A stretch of DNA of 64,000 nucleotides from Chamaecyparis obtusa (Eukaryota > Streptophyta > Pinopsida > Cupressales > Cupressaceae). The notes beneath the pieces were generated by a model. It had not been told where the DNA came from and searched no databases. It saw nothing but the letters and a program-made list of their open reading frames with translations. The stretch spans positions 496,001 to 560,000 of the forward strand of contig BSBK01006342.1 in the NCBI GenBank assembly GCA_027943335.1. The letters are read 5' to 3'. Positions 11,229 through 22,702 of this stretch are shown piece by piece. The translations under genes and the position numbers were made by a program. Position 1 is the first letter of the stretch. Each line of letters starts with the position of its first letter.

Positions 11229-12018
11229 TTAATTAGTATCATGTGTAGGAAAAGGATTCGTATAGTTTTGATTAGGAGGAGAGATAGATTTATTCTCACT
11301 ACAATCAAAATTATTAATAGATAAAGGATTCAAATCAATTAAGTCTTGAACCTTATGTTTTAAAGAATAACACTTCTCAATATCATGGTCATTCTGACAA
11401 TTGTATTGACAAAAGGCTTTGGAATCAAAGGATTTGGACACCATTGTAGCAGGGTAAAAGAGGTCAAATAGGAGGTAAAGTAATCATATTAGTAGTAAAA
11501 AATTTACTCATAATAGAACACAAAGATTCAAAAAGAGGAGTAAATGCATGATTCAGATGAAAAGTAGTGGATGCAGAAGTGGCATTGTTGGATGCAACAA
11601 CAAATTGATCAACAACTTCATTTGCTTTCTTATTTATCTTGACATAGTTGTTAGGTTTTTGAAACTTGTTTGGATTAGGGGAAGCATCACTCTTATCAAA
11701 TGGGACATGATCCATTGGAGTGTTGCTCTCAAATTGACTCACTTGTAATTGATAATGATGAAGCACTGCACAAAGTTGTTCAAAAGAGGTAAATTTAGTA
11801 AGAATAATCTTATCTCTAATACCCTTTTGTAAATTTGAAATAAACATATGCTGAATATCAATATCAGGAACAGGATAAGAAATTTGAGCATACAAATTCT
11901 TAAATCTACCAATAAATTCAATCAATTTTTCTTTAGTATTTTGTTTACAATGCATCAAATTAGTTAAGGACACTTACAGACCAATGTTATTTTGAAATTG
12001 TTGAATAAAGACATTACA
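11229..12018 (-). pseudogene. Late gag and zinc knuckle of E/C
   Basis: The minus-strand frame (11464-11973 and flanks) carries the second half of a retrotransposon capsid domain (LTNLMHCKQNTKEKLIEFI, then RFKNLYAQISYPVP). After a frameshift, 11229-11444 holds a knuckle-like AFCQYNCQNDHDIEKCYSL. The H copy has His where this has Asn (C-x2-H-x4-H-x4-C), a spacing used in Tat/Athila-type gypsy gags. The part upstream is on the far side of F at 46039. Confidence 0.78.
12014..12018. repeat. Target duplication of F, left copy (TTACA)
   Basis: TTACA directly precedes the F terminus; the right copy is TTAGA at 46039-46043. The intact H gag has ATTAG at the same place (minus strand of its GCTAAT), so the left copy has probably mutated at one base. 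Confidence 0.7.
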
Positions 12019-13493
12019 TATTAGAATAATTGAGAGGGGGGGTGAATCAGTTATCTAGTGTCCCAAAACAAAATGTATAATTCAAAATTATTCCTTCAAT
12101 TTCTGCTCATCGGTAAACAATAATAACTTTCATTGTCTATGATTTTACTAATTACCAGTCTAATACTATAACAATTATCCATCAAATCTAACATGTAACA
12201 TGTAAAGAATAATAACAAACGAATATCAAAATCAACACATAACACAAGAGATTTAATGTGGAAACCCTGTAAAGGGAAAAACCACCTGGGATCGACAACC
12301 CAAAATTGTTCACTCTTCTAAAGTGAGGTCAGTTAAGACCCAACCCTATTAAAGGTTTACAAACACACTGTCAGGTGTGACCTTGTTAGAGGATTTTAGA
12401 CTAGAAGTTATCATCCAACCAACATTCACTATGGGGTTGATAGGATAACAATGTTCATTCTAAGAATGATACATCATAGGAATTTTAGAGTCCACTCAGT
12501 TAAGAGATTTTGACTATATACAATGGTTAAACATGTAACAGTAAATGACCTGCCTTAATACAACTTCAATTGTAGATTATAGATTAATATTTAGTCCATA
12601 CAAATCCTTCTGATCAATATTTCACTTCCGATTCAATACTGTATCAACTTACTATCCATCAGTAATTTCTCTCTATAGCTTGGTAATTATTCTATAGCTT
12701 GGTTCTTAGTAACCAGTATGATTAGAATACATGAAAACCTTGTTCACGCGATATTCCTATAGCTTTTACTACTTCCAGCATCTTTTCATAAAGAAATTCT
12801 GTTCTCTTATATAGACGAGTAAATCATTTTCTTCTCCACCATCAGATTTTTCCACTTAACCATATTCATAATTTTTATGCTTCAAACTTTCTCAGCACTT
12901 GTGTCAATAACACGTTTCAATCTACTCCGTTAGATCTTCCTTTAATTTCGTCAGCCATCGATCTGTGTAACAAACTTTATCTGTTACCTTGATGTTATAC
13001 TCTTGCCAGATCATTAATCTTATCAGCTAAACTAATCATTTAATTCATTTTGTTCTACTCAGTTAACAAAGAAATGTGTAGGTGAACATTGCTCGATTAA
13101 TACTACGATCAGTATAAACTACACTCCGTCGGTGTATACTAGAATTGCTTCATTTACTGACAACACTGCTTTGTGTCTTTTAGCTCTATACTTCATCATA
13201 GATGAATGCAACATAATAAAGTCAATATCATCAAGTCATAGACTCATGAACAAGTTACTCAATGTTTTCCTTATCCTCATCTATCATGTACATCTTTCCT
13301 CATGTAGATTTCTCTATTCTTCATCTCTTTCACCTTTCTTCAGATGTCTCGGTATAGTAACTTACAAGATAAGTACTGTCAAGCTAGTTGACATCAATGA
13401 CAAAATAATACTGATTTAATAATATTACATATCTAATTAGCAACTCCTCAGTGATGTTGCAATCACAGATTCCAAATCAGTTGTAGTCCAACA
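12019..13493 (-). repeat. 3' LTR of F
   Basis: On the + strand it reads from TATTAGAATAATTGAG to GTAGTCCAACA. The 5' LTR starts TGTTAGAATAAC, so one terminal base has mutated. A TATA box on the minus strand (CTATATAAG, + strand 12806-12814) is shared with the other LTR at 45337-45345. The LTR also holds an apparent open frame (13132-13419) that recurs in the 5' LTR and is not taken as a gene. Confidence 0.9.
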
Positions 13494-13782
13494 ATCTCTC
13501 CCTTTGGCATTGATGGCAACTCAAGTAATATGAAATGTACCATACACATACCAAACATATATTCTACAACTTTGTAAACAAAATGCTGTAAGTTGAATAG
13601 AGTTAATATGTTTAATCACTATGTTACTAAACATCATTAGATAATATAGCTTTACCATTCTGTAGTTATGTTTGTTCCTGTTCTTGATTCTCTTCTCTGT
13701 AACTGATCTTCAATACTCTGTCTCATTCAAATTGTCTCTCCCTTAGATAGTTCTTGTCGATGCTTGTTTTTTTTCATATTAT
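13494..13782 (-). other. F 3' noncoding tail with polypurine tract
   Basis: On the minus strand CCAAAGGGAGAGAT (+ strand 13494-13507) abuts the LTR start TGTTGGACTAC, as a plus-strand primer site should. The rest is noncoding interior of F that continues at 40091 beyond element G. No gene is seen. Confidence 0.75.
13778..13782. repeat. Target duplication of G, left copy (ATTAT)
   Basis: ATTAT precedes the G LTR start TGTTAGGAATG. The identical ATTAT follows the far end at 40091-40095, proving insertion of G into F as one unit. Confidence 0.9.
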
Positions 13783-14976
13783 TGTTAGGAATGAATGCTA
13801 GATGTTGGAAATCATTCTATAGTAGTTTTTGTTGCATTCATGACTATGATTGTCATTGATGTCAACACAGTGATCCTCTGGAGACTAGCAGAGAAGCAGA
13901 CAATGTTTTGATTAGTGCACATGGGATATTGTAGTTGGAGCTATGTGATGTTGAGGTCATATTCTTTGATATGTTATTTTTCTATGGTTACGAGTGTGGA
14001 TAGTAATTTATTTATTCATAACAGTTATGAGCATTTTGGTGGAAGCAGTATTCAGGCAGTGTTCTTGAGTAGCGGTTTGTGGAAATCGGATGATATCTCC
14101 TAATTGGGATGGAATCTAGTTTTGCATAGTTAAAGGGAAGGTTGAGACACATTTATAGTGACATGGTTCACAACACAAACTTTGAGGTTACATGAGTGAA
14201 GAGTTATTATATCTGGAAGCTGACAGTTTTGTGTAATTTTGATGTAGCGTGTGGAAACTTTTATTTTGTATTTGTGTGCCGACTCATTTGTAATTATTTG
14301 AGTGTGGTATAAAGGAAGGAATGTTTTTCTTTATTGAAGTAGTGGTAGTAATGTGAAAGAAGTGTGAGCACGGTATGGTTGAATCCGAATGTAAGCATGA
14401 AGTGAAGAAAAGAGCTAATGAAGTTGTGAAAGTGAAATTATGAAGGAAGACATGCGAAGTACAAAGATCTAGAATTGAGATCTGGTGTAGCAGTGAGTGT
14501 GGTTTGGTACAATGAGGAGGTAATATAATATTTCATATTATTCTTCTAAATAATATTAAGGTCATTTGGAGAGTGTGTTCAGTGATCTTACCCTGAAGCT
14601 GTTTGGGCAGTGGGTCCTTCTGTCTTCCATAACTCCTAACAGGGTTAGAATCTTTTAACAGGGATTCAAAATCTCCTAATAGAGATTCATATGTACTGAA
14701 TGTATTTCAAAAGACTCCTAACAAAGTCCATCCTTTCATAAGGAATATTTATATTAGTGCATCTTTTGTGGGCATCATTCCCACTGGAGTTTACTCTTTG
14801 ATCAAGAGGTTCCCTAGTCAACATATCTTGTGTTATTGTGTATGAATATCTTTCTATGGTTGGTAATTACATTGCATACATGGTTAAATGCTATTGAAGT
14901 TGATAAAGGTTATAATTATCTGATAAATGATTCACCCCCCGCTCTTAGTTATCTTGGTGGACTTTACTTTTTAACA
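13783..14976 (+). repeat. 5' LTR of G
   Basis: Starts TGTTAGGAATGAATG and ends TTTTTAACA. A TATA box GGTATAAAGG lies at 14306-14315 and recurs in the 3' LTR at 39434-39443. The C-run near 14933 (TTCACCCCCC) before the end is shared in style with J and F. The primer site follows directly. Confidence 0.93.
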
Positions 14977-14990
14977 ATTGGTATCAGAGT
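14977..14990 (+). other. Primer-binding site of G
   Basis: ATTGGTATCAGAGT matches the 3' end of initiator methionine tRNA in complement except for the last base (usually GC). It sits directly after the LTR, as needed for minus-strand priming. Confidence 0.88.
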
Positions 14991-15032
14991 AGAAGGTCCT
15001 TGAAAGAAAAGTTTAATAGCTTAAGGAGATCC

Positions 15033-16047
15033 ATGGTGAATTTCAGGAAAGAAAGCCCTAAGTTTGATAGAGTAAATTTTGATAGATGGAAAGAGAAGAT
15101 GAAGACACATCTACTGTGTTTAGGACCAAGTTATTGGTTGATTACAAAGAATGAGAAGACTATCATTGGAGAAGATAATCTTGAGACAGGATCTAAAGAT
15201 GAGCTAGATCTATTCATGTGTAACATACTTGCAAGAGAAGCACTTTTGAAAGGACTTCCGAAGAATGAATATAGTTAGGTAAAATGTTTAACAAAAGCCC
15301 ATGAAATTTGGAAAGCTTTACACTCTACTTTTGAAGGTGATGAATATGCAAAGAGAGCTAGATTACATAATTGGATATGTGCATTTGAAGATATAAGAAT
15401 GATGGAAGATGAATCTGTTAGAAGCTGTATTGGTAGAATGTCAAAAATTATTGTAGGAATAAAAGCTTGTGGAGGAACAAAGATAGAGAATGAAGTGATA
15501 TGGAAAATTTTGAGGACATTGACTCATGTATTTAAGTAGACAACAAAGATGATTGAACAAGTTATACCTTGTACTACAAACTTTACAAGAGAGACTCTTC
15601 TTGGAAGATTGGAAGTAGTAGAAATGAACTTGAGGGTTTCAAGAGACTTACCTAGAATGGAGACAACATTCAGTTCTCTTAGTATTCATACTACATTGTC
15701 AAGAAGTACTAGTGTGAGTGGAGATTATGCTAGCAGCAGCAGATCTAGAAATGAAGAAGATACGAGGATTGAAGAAGGTATTGCCTTGCTTGTGAAAAGA
15801 GAACCAGATGGTAAGAAATTTTTTAAATGTTTTACTTGTCAAGAATATGGTCATTTTGCATCTAAGTGTCCTAAGAGAGTTAAGAAGTACAAAAATAATT
15901 TCAAGCCTAGAAGATCTAAGGAATGTTATTATGCTAATGATGAAGATCTTGAAGCTAGTATAGAAAGAACTTTGAGTGAAAGTGATACTGAGAATAATGA
16001 TGAAATAGGATTTGTAGCAATTAAAGAAGAGAATTATGAATTTAATG
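15033..16047 (+). pseudogene. gag of copia element G
   Basis: The ATG at 15033 is the first in the frame after the primer site. The protein starts MVNFRKESPKFDRVNFDRW, the start of a UBN2-type copia capsid domain, which packages element RNA. A CCHC knuckle CFTCQEYGHFASKC lies near 15828-15870. In-frame TAG stops occur at 15276-15278 and 15537-15539 where Gln is expected. The frame continues without shift into the protease. Confidence 0.88.
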
Positions 16048-16484
16048 TTAAGGAAGAAAAACCATTAGTTTCCCAAGTTGAAAATAAAGCTGATTGGATT
16101 ATAGATAGTGGTTGTTCACATCATATGACTAGTGACATGAAGAAGTTCATAAAGTTTAACAATTATGATGGAGGATTTGTTAGAGTTGGTAACACTGTAC
16201 CTTGTTTGATTAAAGGTATATGATCTATTACTCTTGATGGAAAGACTAATATTGATGATGTTTACTTTATTGATGGATTGAAACATAATATTTTGAGTGT
16301 TGGATAGTTAGTGGATAAGGGATATCAAGTTTGAATTACTGAGAAAACTTGTGTGATAAAGCATAAAGATGAAAATCTGATTGGAACTAGATCTAGAACC
16401 AGAGGTAATGTATTTCAGTTGAATCCTACTAAGATGACATGTTTGATTACTAAAATTGATGACAGTTGGTTATGGCATAGAAGG
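16048..16484 (+). pseudogene. Protease and start of GAG-pre-integrase domain, element G
   Basis: WIIDSGCSHHMTSD, the classic copia aspartic protease site, has its DSG intact near 16096-16140. The GAG-pre-integrase region follows (LKHNILSVG, then SWLWHRR). TGA codons near 16222 and 16333 and a TAG near 16306 interrupt it. The frame is cut at 16484 inside the WHRR segment by element H and resumes at 35887. Confidence 0.9.
16480..16484. repeat. Target duplication of H, left copy (GAAGG)
   Basis: GAAGG precedes TGTATCATC. The same GAAGG follows the far end at 35882-35886, where the pol frame of G continues. Confidence 0.93.
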
Positions 16485-16861
16485 TGTATCATCTTAAAAT
16501 GGAAGCACTTCCATGTTAAGAGCATTTAGCCCTCTAAGTAAGTGGTTTGGGGTCATGTTAAGTGCCGTGAGTGGGTCTTTGCATGTATTTGGCTTTCTCC
16601 CTACTTTCCACTTCTTCTCCGCACTTTATTTCTTCATTCTAGGTGAAATTAGGATTAAGGTCTTAAGGAATTTCCTAATTTTCCTTCTTCTATGGCTCTA
16701 TTTTCTAGGTAGGGTTTAGAAATGAGACCTCCTTGTCCTTCATCATATCATTCAAAGGATTTTCTATCTGTTCCAAACACTGGGTCCTGCTCAGACATCA
16801 AATTTTGCATTTCTGGCACCCCTGGAACTCCTGTTGCAGAATCTGGAAAAGTTAGGGTTTG

Positions 16862-16943
16862 AGGTCAAAGTCGACCTTGACCTTGAATAGGTCAGGGTTG
16901 ACCTTCACCCTGACTAGGTTAGGGTCAACCTTGGCCTTGACCT
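16862..16943 (+). promoter_or_regulatory. Cluster of TTGACC/GGTCAA (W-box-like) sites in the H LTR
   Basis: Five TTGACC or GGTCAA hexamers occur within about 80 bases, roughly 200-290 bases upstream of the TATA box at 17147. TTGAC[C/T] is the core of the W-box bound by WRKY factors in stress responses. The 3' LTR keeps a similar cluster with six at 34634-34713. Regulation by WRKY proteins is inference only. Confidence 0.45.
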
Positions 16944-17735
16944 CTTCCTACTAGAATTTCAAAGTTTCATTTGTTGGTAATTTATCTTTCGGGAAAGTTA
17001 TTTCTCACTTCCGGGTTGGCTGTTTCGGGCTCCGAAATGGTAAATCCTTTAATGGTATTTAATCAAGGTATATTTTCTAAAGGTGAGGACCTAATTGGAA
17101 TTTAATTCTTTAAGGTGGCCCATCTAGAGGAGTGTGCCCTAGATCACTATAAAAGGAGGCCTTCCTCTCTCATTTTGATATCTCATCTCAAGCATCCACA
17201 CTCAAGCAATCAAGCATCTAGAGCTCTCAAGCATTCAAGCAAGTCTTCAAGCATTCAAGTGTTCAAGCATTCATCCATCAAGGAGTTCCATTTTTAGCTA
17301 TTGAAGGATTCAATCTCCTTGGAGCCCCCTTGAAGATCCCTCCTTCTCCATTCATTCAAACCTTCTCATATGCAAAGATCAAATCAAGATTGGTGTTGAA
17401 GATCAAAATACCATTGATTAGAGACATCCTACATCCATTGAAGCATTCCTACTTGTGGATTTGAGGATTCGAATCCTCTACAAGGACTTCAACATAAGCG
17501 AGGTGATTTGTTTCAATTACTTTGTTTATGCACCATATATTTCAATTCAATTTCAAGGTTAATTCCTAAATTGGGGTTTGACTAAGGCAAACCCCCCATA
17601 CAACCAAAAACCCCCATTTTCTTAGAGGTACAGGTGTGAAATCTCAGATCTGAGAGAGAATTTGGATACCTTTTTTGGCAATCTTTCAGGATCTGTGAAC
17701 AAAATCAGAATCAAACTTCAAATAAATAATGTGGT

Positions 17736-17759
17736 CTTTGACCTTTTAAAAGGTCAAAG
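17736..17759. repeat. Perfect 24-base palindrome in the H 5' LTR
   Basis: CTTTGACCTTTTAAAAGGTCAAAG equals its own reverse complement. The same 24 bases are unchanged in the 3' LTR at 35491-35514 despite about 7% divergence around it. It contains two TTGACC cores in opposite orientation and lies downstream of the TATA box. Confidence 0.85.
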
Positions 17760-18124
17760 TTGACCTATGTGAATTTGGAGAAAAGATTTCTGGGTTTTGT
17801 CCGCCTCGGCATTTCCAGCCTAGAATAGGTGACAGAATCTTCAAAAAGTTCATATAGAAGCTAGAATTCAGCATTTTCCAGATCTACCCTAATTCAAGGT
17901 TAGTATTTTCACTTCAATTATTTCAGATTTCAAGTTTAATCCAAATATAGGGAAGTATAGGGTTTCTCTCTCTTTTTCATATTCTTCATAGATTGATTCG
18001 ATTGTGTATTAACCTCTTGGTTGATCAAATTGGATCTCTCTTTTGGAATTTTGGATTTAGGAGTGAATCTTACATTTTCCCCACACATACACAAATAATG
18101 GTGATTCCAAATAACCATTATTCA

Positions 18125-18360
18125 TTTTGGTGAACCTGACATACTTACTCTCCTTTCTTTTGTGGAATTGGATGCTTTATTGTGCTTTCCTTATATCTTG
18201 TTAGTATTAGATTTGTCCTTTGTGATTAATCTTGCATGCTAATTAGATTTCATATTCATGCTTTATGTGTTCTTAGTTTAGTTCATTTTCATTATATTGG
18301 TTTATGAGCTTTACTACCACTAGTCCTACTTATAACATTCTGGTTAGAAGAAGTCGTAGA
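18125..18360 (+). other. H leader and first codons of gag
   Basis: Directly after the LTR comes TTTTGGTGAACCTGACATAC, in the place of a primer site. It does not match the Met-tRNA site of the copia elements and I could not assign it to a tRNA. The gag ATG is at 18304, and 19 codons are read before element I interrupts at 18360. The E/C copy has a homologous stretch at its gag start. Confidence 0.7.
18356..18360. repeat. Target duplication of I, left copy (GTAGA)
   Basis: GTAGA before the I terminus is repeated at 29842-29846 after the other terminus. The gag frame of H is continuous when one copy is discounted. Confidence 0.93.
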
Positions 18361-19644
18361 TGTGTGTGTGAAAATTGTACCTAATCTGTAGACACAACAC
18401 TTCAGTAAAACATTAGAGGTTAGCAAAAATCATGCAAAATTAAAATCTAATCTAACCAAGTGATTCACTGCCTTCTAATAGGTGCGAGATCGATGTTCTC
18501 AGATTGCTATCGAGATCAGTGACCTAGATGACACCTAAATGAAGGATTTGAATGCAATTGATCTGAATATGAAATATGAATGCAAAGTAATCTATATTTC
18601 TTTTTGGATATTTTCTATGCAATAAGATGAAAAATGATATGAAATCTATGATATGTAAAAACTGATATGCTATGATATGCTAAATGATCTAACAATGATA
18701 TGAAAAAGAATCTAAATGAATGTAAAAAAAACAAATTGATCTCACAATAGCCTTGATTCGGAATAAGTTTTGATTCTCCAAAATTCGTAGACGACTTTGG
18801 CAAAGTAAGCTTGCAAAATTATGAGATGATTTGAGATGAGTTGAAGCCTTAATTTATAGAAATCCAAGGCTTTGGAGGTGCATGGGAAAAAAAGCCATAA
18901 ATCACTCAGATTAACTCAGCTTGATTTTTGAGTTATCTGATAATAAAGATAATTTAATTCACTAAAACATGCAAATCATGCAAAAATAGATTTTTAACTC
19001 AAATTAGAAGTTTAGATCAACTTTAAAACTCAAAAATGATATTGAGTTCCAAAAAGTCAATAACTTGCATTGATTTTCTGATTTGGAGTATAACTGCTCT
19101 TTGATTGTGCACATGGATAATTATGAATTAATAAATAAATAAAGTGATTTATTTCCAACTTAACTAATTTTGAAAAATAAAATAATTGATTTATGGGTTA
19201 ATCAATTATTTTTCAAGCTTTTATTCAAAAACAATATTATTAAAAATTGACAACTTGCTTTAATTAATTACATAAGAATTTAATCAATTAATGATAGGAA
19301 TTTTGATTTATTGTCAAAATTAAATAATAATAATTGGGAATAAATATAATTAAATTCAATTAAATAATTAAGTGGCAGTATTAAATCCAATTAATTAAAT
19401 ATGAAAATATTCAATTAATCAAACTTTAGGATAAATGTGATTTATTGCCAAATAATCATTAAATTAAAGGTAATTAAGATAATTAAGAATATTGCTAGGA
19501 ATATTCCCCGATGCAGAATTTAAGATAATCAATTAGATTCGATGATGTGCAGATGTGCCTTAAGTTAGGACTTCTATGTCAATTTCGTTCGATTTGAGGA
19601 TGTAGGAGGTTAATGAACATATAGCCCATTTTTGGGGTATTACA
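18361..19644 (-). repeat. 3' LTR of I
   Basis: On the minus strand it starts TGTAATACCCC and ends in a CACACACA run. It is very AT-rich. A TATA-like CTATAAATTA (minus; + strand 18850-18859) recurs at 29049-29058. A 29-base block near 28957 of the other LTR is absent here. Confidence 0.92.
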
Positions 19645-22005
19645 TTTTGCCCCTCTTTGAATTACTGTGCAAAGCGCAGTGGTTTAAAGATAGTCTGTGT
19701 ATGATAAAGATATGAAACTGATTCAAAAGATATGATGATTGAAAGATTTGATATGAAGATAACAGGTCCTAAATGACCAAAGATAATGTTCACTATAGCA
19801 GTGATGAACTGAGGATTGCAAAAAAAAGTGTCAAAATGCCTGATTTCGAACCTTATGATTGTGAAGAAGTGAGTGACTGGTTCTAGACTTGATTGTCTTA
19901 GCAGAACTAGTAGGTATCACATCCAAACCCTTTAGTTGCCAAAGAACCAAGGAAAGAACACTATGATCCGATGGTTGCAAAAACTGATACAGTTTACAAG
20001 ATTAGGAGAATACCAGATTGATATGGATCTCGATGAACTTGATAGGCCCCAAGTGATGATAGATTTGCCCTGAGCGATGAGGACTTTTGATGAATCAGCA
20101 ACTAGACATGGTTGTTGTCTTGATTACTGAGGAAAGATATGATTTCCATAAAGATATGATGTCAAATTTGATTACAGACTTTGAATGATGTGCAATACCA
20201 TGCCCCCTTCGGGATTAAAATTGAAATCTGACAAGAGAAGTCAGCGTTAAATGGTTTAGAAGCATGTTAATTGATTTGAGAAGTGCTTATACACATTTGA
20301 GAACACATTCTGCATCGTTTGGAGGTCTTGGAGACCAAGTTTGACCAAGGTTGAAATTTTGATAGTTTGATGGAAGATAATCCATTAAGTTGAATTCTAG
20401 ATTTCTGTGATGATTGAAGGTCAATTATGCAAGTAGTTAATAATATAAACAATCTCAGATTTTGATTTTGATCCTGAAAAAGGATTCTACTTGTTTTTTT
20501 GTTGGAGGAACCTTCATGTAAGATTTAGCTCTTGTTAGATTGGAAGAGGTGATTGAAGAATCTTTTAAGTGTTTAAGCAATTTGTGAGATCATGCAAAGT
20601 GCAAAAATGCAAAGAAACATGCAGGATGATAATGCAACCCTAGGACCTAGGACCTACTCATTGATCATGTGTCGATTTGTTATCATCATTGAACTTTTAG
20701 GTAACGAGATAAATCAATACAATGCCCACTAGCTATGAAACCATAGACATATGAATATCAATTTGTATGCACAAGAATCAATACAACACCCACTGGCTAG
20801 GCAACCATGAACATATGAATATTGATTTTGTTTTCAAAATATCGGATTAGATATAAGCACCAAGGCACAAATGCCAGGATGACCTAAATATCATGTCCAT
20901 TTTGATATAGTGATTTGTATAAGCATCAAAACATAAATGTTGTGATGAACAGAATATGCCTTGCGGTACAAACACATCAAGTAGTCAAGAGATCATTCTA
21001 AATCCGATGTGAATCACCTGTAGTGACCCTTTATCATTCACATCCTTAGGTAAGATCGCGTTTCACAATAGGAGAAAGAACTCACTCAAAAAGACAATAG
21101 TTAGATCAAACTTCCTTGAATTTTTTGGGTATCAATGGTCAAAGTACGCATGGCCATCCAATTTGAGATAGAGGCTCTTACAGTCAGACACCATTTCAAT
21201 CTGGAATTTCCAAAGTTGTTAGATTTTCACATACAAGCAGAAGACAAAGAAAAGATTATGCCCCTAGTCATCACTCTCTAAATCCTATAAAGGACATCAT
21301 CGAAGAGCTCGAAGGGACATAATATGCAAAAATCTCAATGCGAATCAGTAAGCATACAAGGAGATAAAAGCATGTAAAAAAAGCATAGATTGTTTTCAGT
21401 TTGTTGTTTGATGTTTGATTGTGTTGTTGTAGATGCAAAATCCTTTCTGGAGGCAAGATAGACTGACTGACTCACATGAAGCTTCAAAGGACTCTGACTG
21501 GATATGATACATCTTAGATATATGAGAGACCATATGATATGACATTGATTACCCCCAAGTGTTAAGCATTGATAGGATACAGACGCTTGAGCTGATTGGT
21601 GTACAGACTGACTTACTTGAAAATTGGAAATGCAGAAACAAACCGAGAGATATGTACAAACTAAAGCAAAACTGAAAGCTAGGAAAGACCAAGATTGTGC
21701 TGATAGATGGAGCATTTTGAAACAAGTGGCACCTATTTTCTGAGTTTTCACCATCTTGGTGGAGATTCTATTTTTTCTACCAAGGCGCCTGTTTCCAGGT
21801 TTTCACCAAGGCAATTTTTCTTTTTCTCATTTTTTTATATTTTTTTTTCTTTTTTCTTTTTTTTAAAAATATTTTTGATATTTTCTAATTTTTTTGTGAA
21901 TCATCAAGGCGCCTATTTCTAGGTTTTCACCAAGATGTTCATTTTTTCAGGACTTTTTCCAATTTTAAAGATTTTTTCAAGATATTTTACCATAGACTAA
22001 ATGCC
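19645..22005 (-). other. I 3' noncoding region with polypurine tract
   Basis: The minus strand reads TCAAAGAGGGGCAAAA against the LTR (+ strand 19645-19660), a good polypurine tract. The remaining 2.3 kb has no sustained frame. It holds a 64-base direct duplication starting at 20712 and 20776 (phrase AATCAATACAA), and the dispersed phrase AAGGCGCCTRTTTCYAGGTTTTCACCAAG near 21781 and 21903 with a weaker copy at 21728. Pyrimidine runs fill 21820-21890. Confidence 0.7.
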
Positions 22006-22450
22006 TTAGGCGTAGAATTTTTTCAAATGAAGAACGTTGATTGGTTCTCGGAGCTGTTCTCCTTCAGTTGTTGAGAGTTGATAGGCACCAGAGCTAAAAG
22101 TAGCAGTGATAACAAAGGGACCCAGCCAATTGGGTTCAAACTTCCCCTTGCGTTCTCGATGTGATTGATTTTTACAATTTTCTCTCAAGACTAGATCACC
22201 AACCTGAAATTCTTTGTGTCTGACTTTCTTGTTGTAGCCTTTAAAAATTCTCTTTTGATATACTCTGAGATGATCATACGCTGCTTGTCTGCACTCATCT
22301 AGTAGTTCAAGTTCTTGCAACCTAGACACTCTGTAGTCATCATTAGTTCCTAGACCATGCATTCTGATTCTTAGTGATGGGATTTCAACCTCAATAGGTA
22401 GTACCACTTTAGACCCATAAACTAAAGTGAATGGTGTAGCCCCAGTGGGT
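22006..22450 (-). pseudogene. Integrase C-terminal fragment of I
   Basis: The minus frame begins with PTGATPFTLVYGSK, the conserved end of the plant gypsy integrase core. It continues with LPIEVEIPSLRI and QVGDLVLRENC, then the C-terminal beta domain (NWLGPFVITATFSSGAYQL, ending NVLHLKKFYA). These match Tat/Athila-type integrases and not the chromodomain type. The zinc-binding domain and catalytic core are absent. Upstream the frame runs into a 12-base minisatellite. Confidence 0.88.
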
Positions 22451-22702
22451 GTTCTGATACTTGTTCTAATACTTGTTCTGATACTAGTTCTGATATTGGT
22501 TCTAATACTTGTTTTGATACTGGTTCTGATATTGGTTCTGATACTGGTTCTGATATTGGTTTTGATACTAATTCTAATAATTGTTCTGAGACTGGTTCTG
22601 ATACTTGTTCTGATACTTGTTCTGATACTAGTTCAGATACTAGTTCGGATACTTGTTTTGATACTTGTTCTAATACTGGTTCTAATACTTGTTCTGATAC
22701 TT
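22451..22702. repeat. 12-base minisatellite, 21 units, inside the integrase frame
   Basis: The + strand unit is GTTCTGATACTT with single-base variants, 252 bases = 21 x 12. On the minus strand in the integrase frame the unit is AGAACAAGTATC, encoding Arg-Thr-Ser-Ile. These are the residues that normally stand right before the PTGATPF motif. Since 12 bases are four codons, the frame is kept throughout. Confidence 0.93.

Larger units (their letters stand above)
9346..12018 (-). mobile_element. Element E/C, 3' half (gag/protease-only Ty3/gypsy-like)
   Basis: This segment parallels H (30870-33570) on the opposite strand: late gag, knuckle, protease-like domain, acidic tail and a noncoding 3' region. 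Its gag stops at about 12018, exactly where copia element F begins. The missing N-terminal gag half is found beyond F at 46039-47099 in the same orientation, so the two pieces are one element split by F. No RT, RNase H or integrase is present. LTRs were not identified; similarity to H fades near 9346. Confidence 0.8.
16485..18124 (+). repeat. 5' LTR of H
   Basis: Starts TGTATCATCTTAAAATGG and ends ACCATTATTCA. The TATA box is at 17147-17156 (CTATAAAAGG). Downstream, the leader has repeated TCAAGCATTCAAG phrases (about 17190-17285), one of which is missing from the 3' LTR. A perfect 24-base palindrome lies at 17736-17759. It is about 93% identical to the 3' LTR by eye over the first 245 bases. 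Confidence 0.93.

Noticed and set aside
13132..13419. 95-codon frame (MYTRIASFTDNTALC...), nearly repeated at 45625-45951
   Set aside because: Both copies lie inside the two LTRs of F, so the similarity is LTR identity and not a conserved gene.
12019..13493. 12019-13493 and 44550-46038 as two independent solo LTRs
   Set aside because: One is bordered by a primer site and the other by a polypurine tract in matching orientation, and the E/C gag continues across both outer ends.
16513..16719. 68-codon frame (MLRAFSPLSKWFGV...), repeated at 34285-34497
   Set aside because: Located at the same place in both LTRs of H; no domain; explained by the LTR repeat.
22451..22702. CRISPR-like array
   Set aside because: Units are 12 bases without spacers and the context is a plant retrotransposon.
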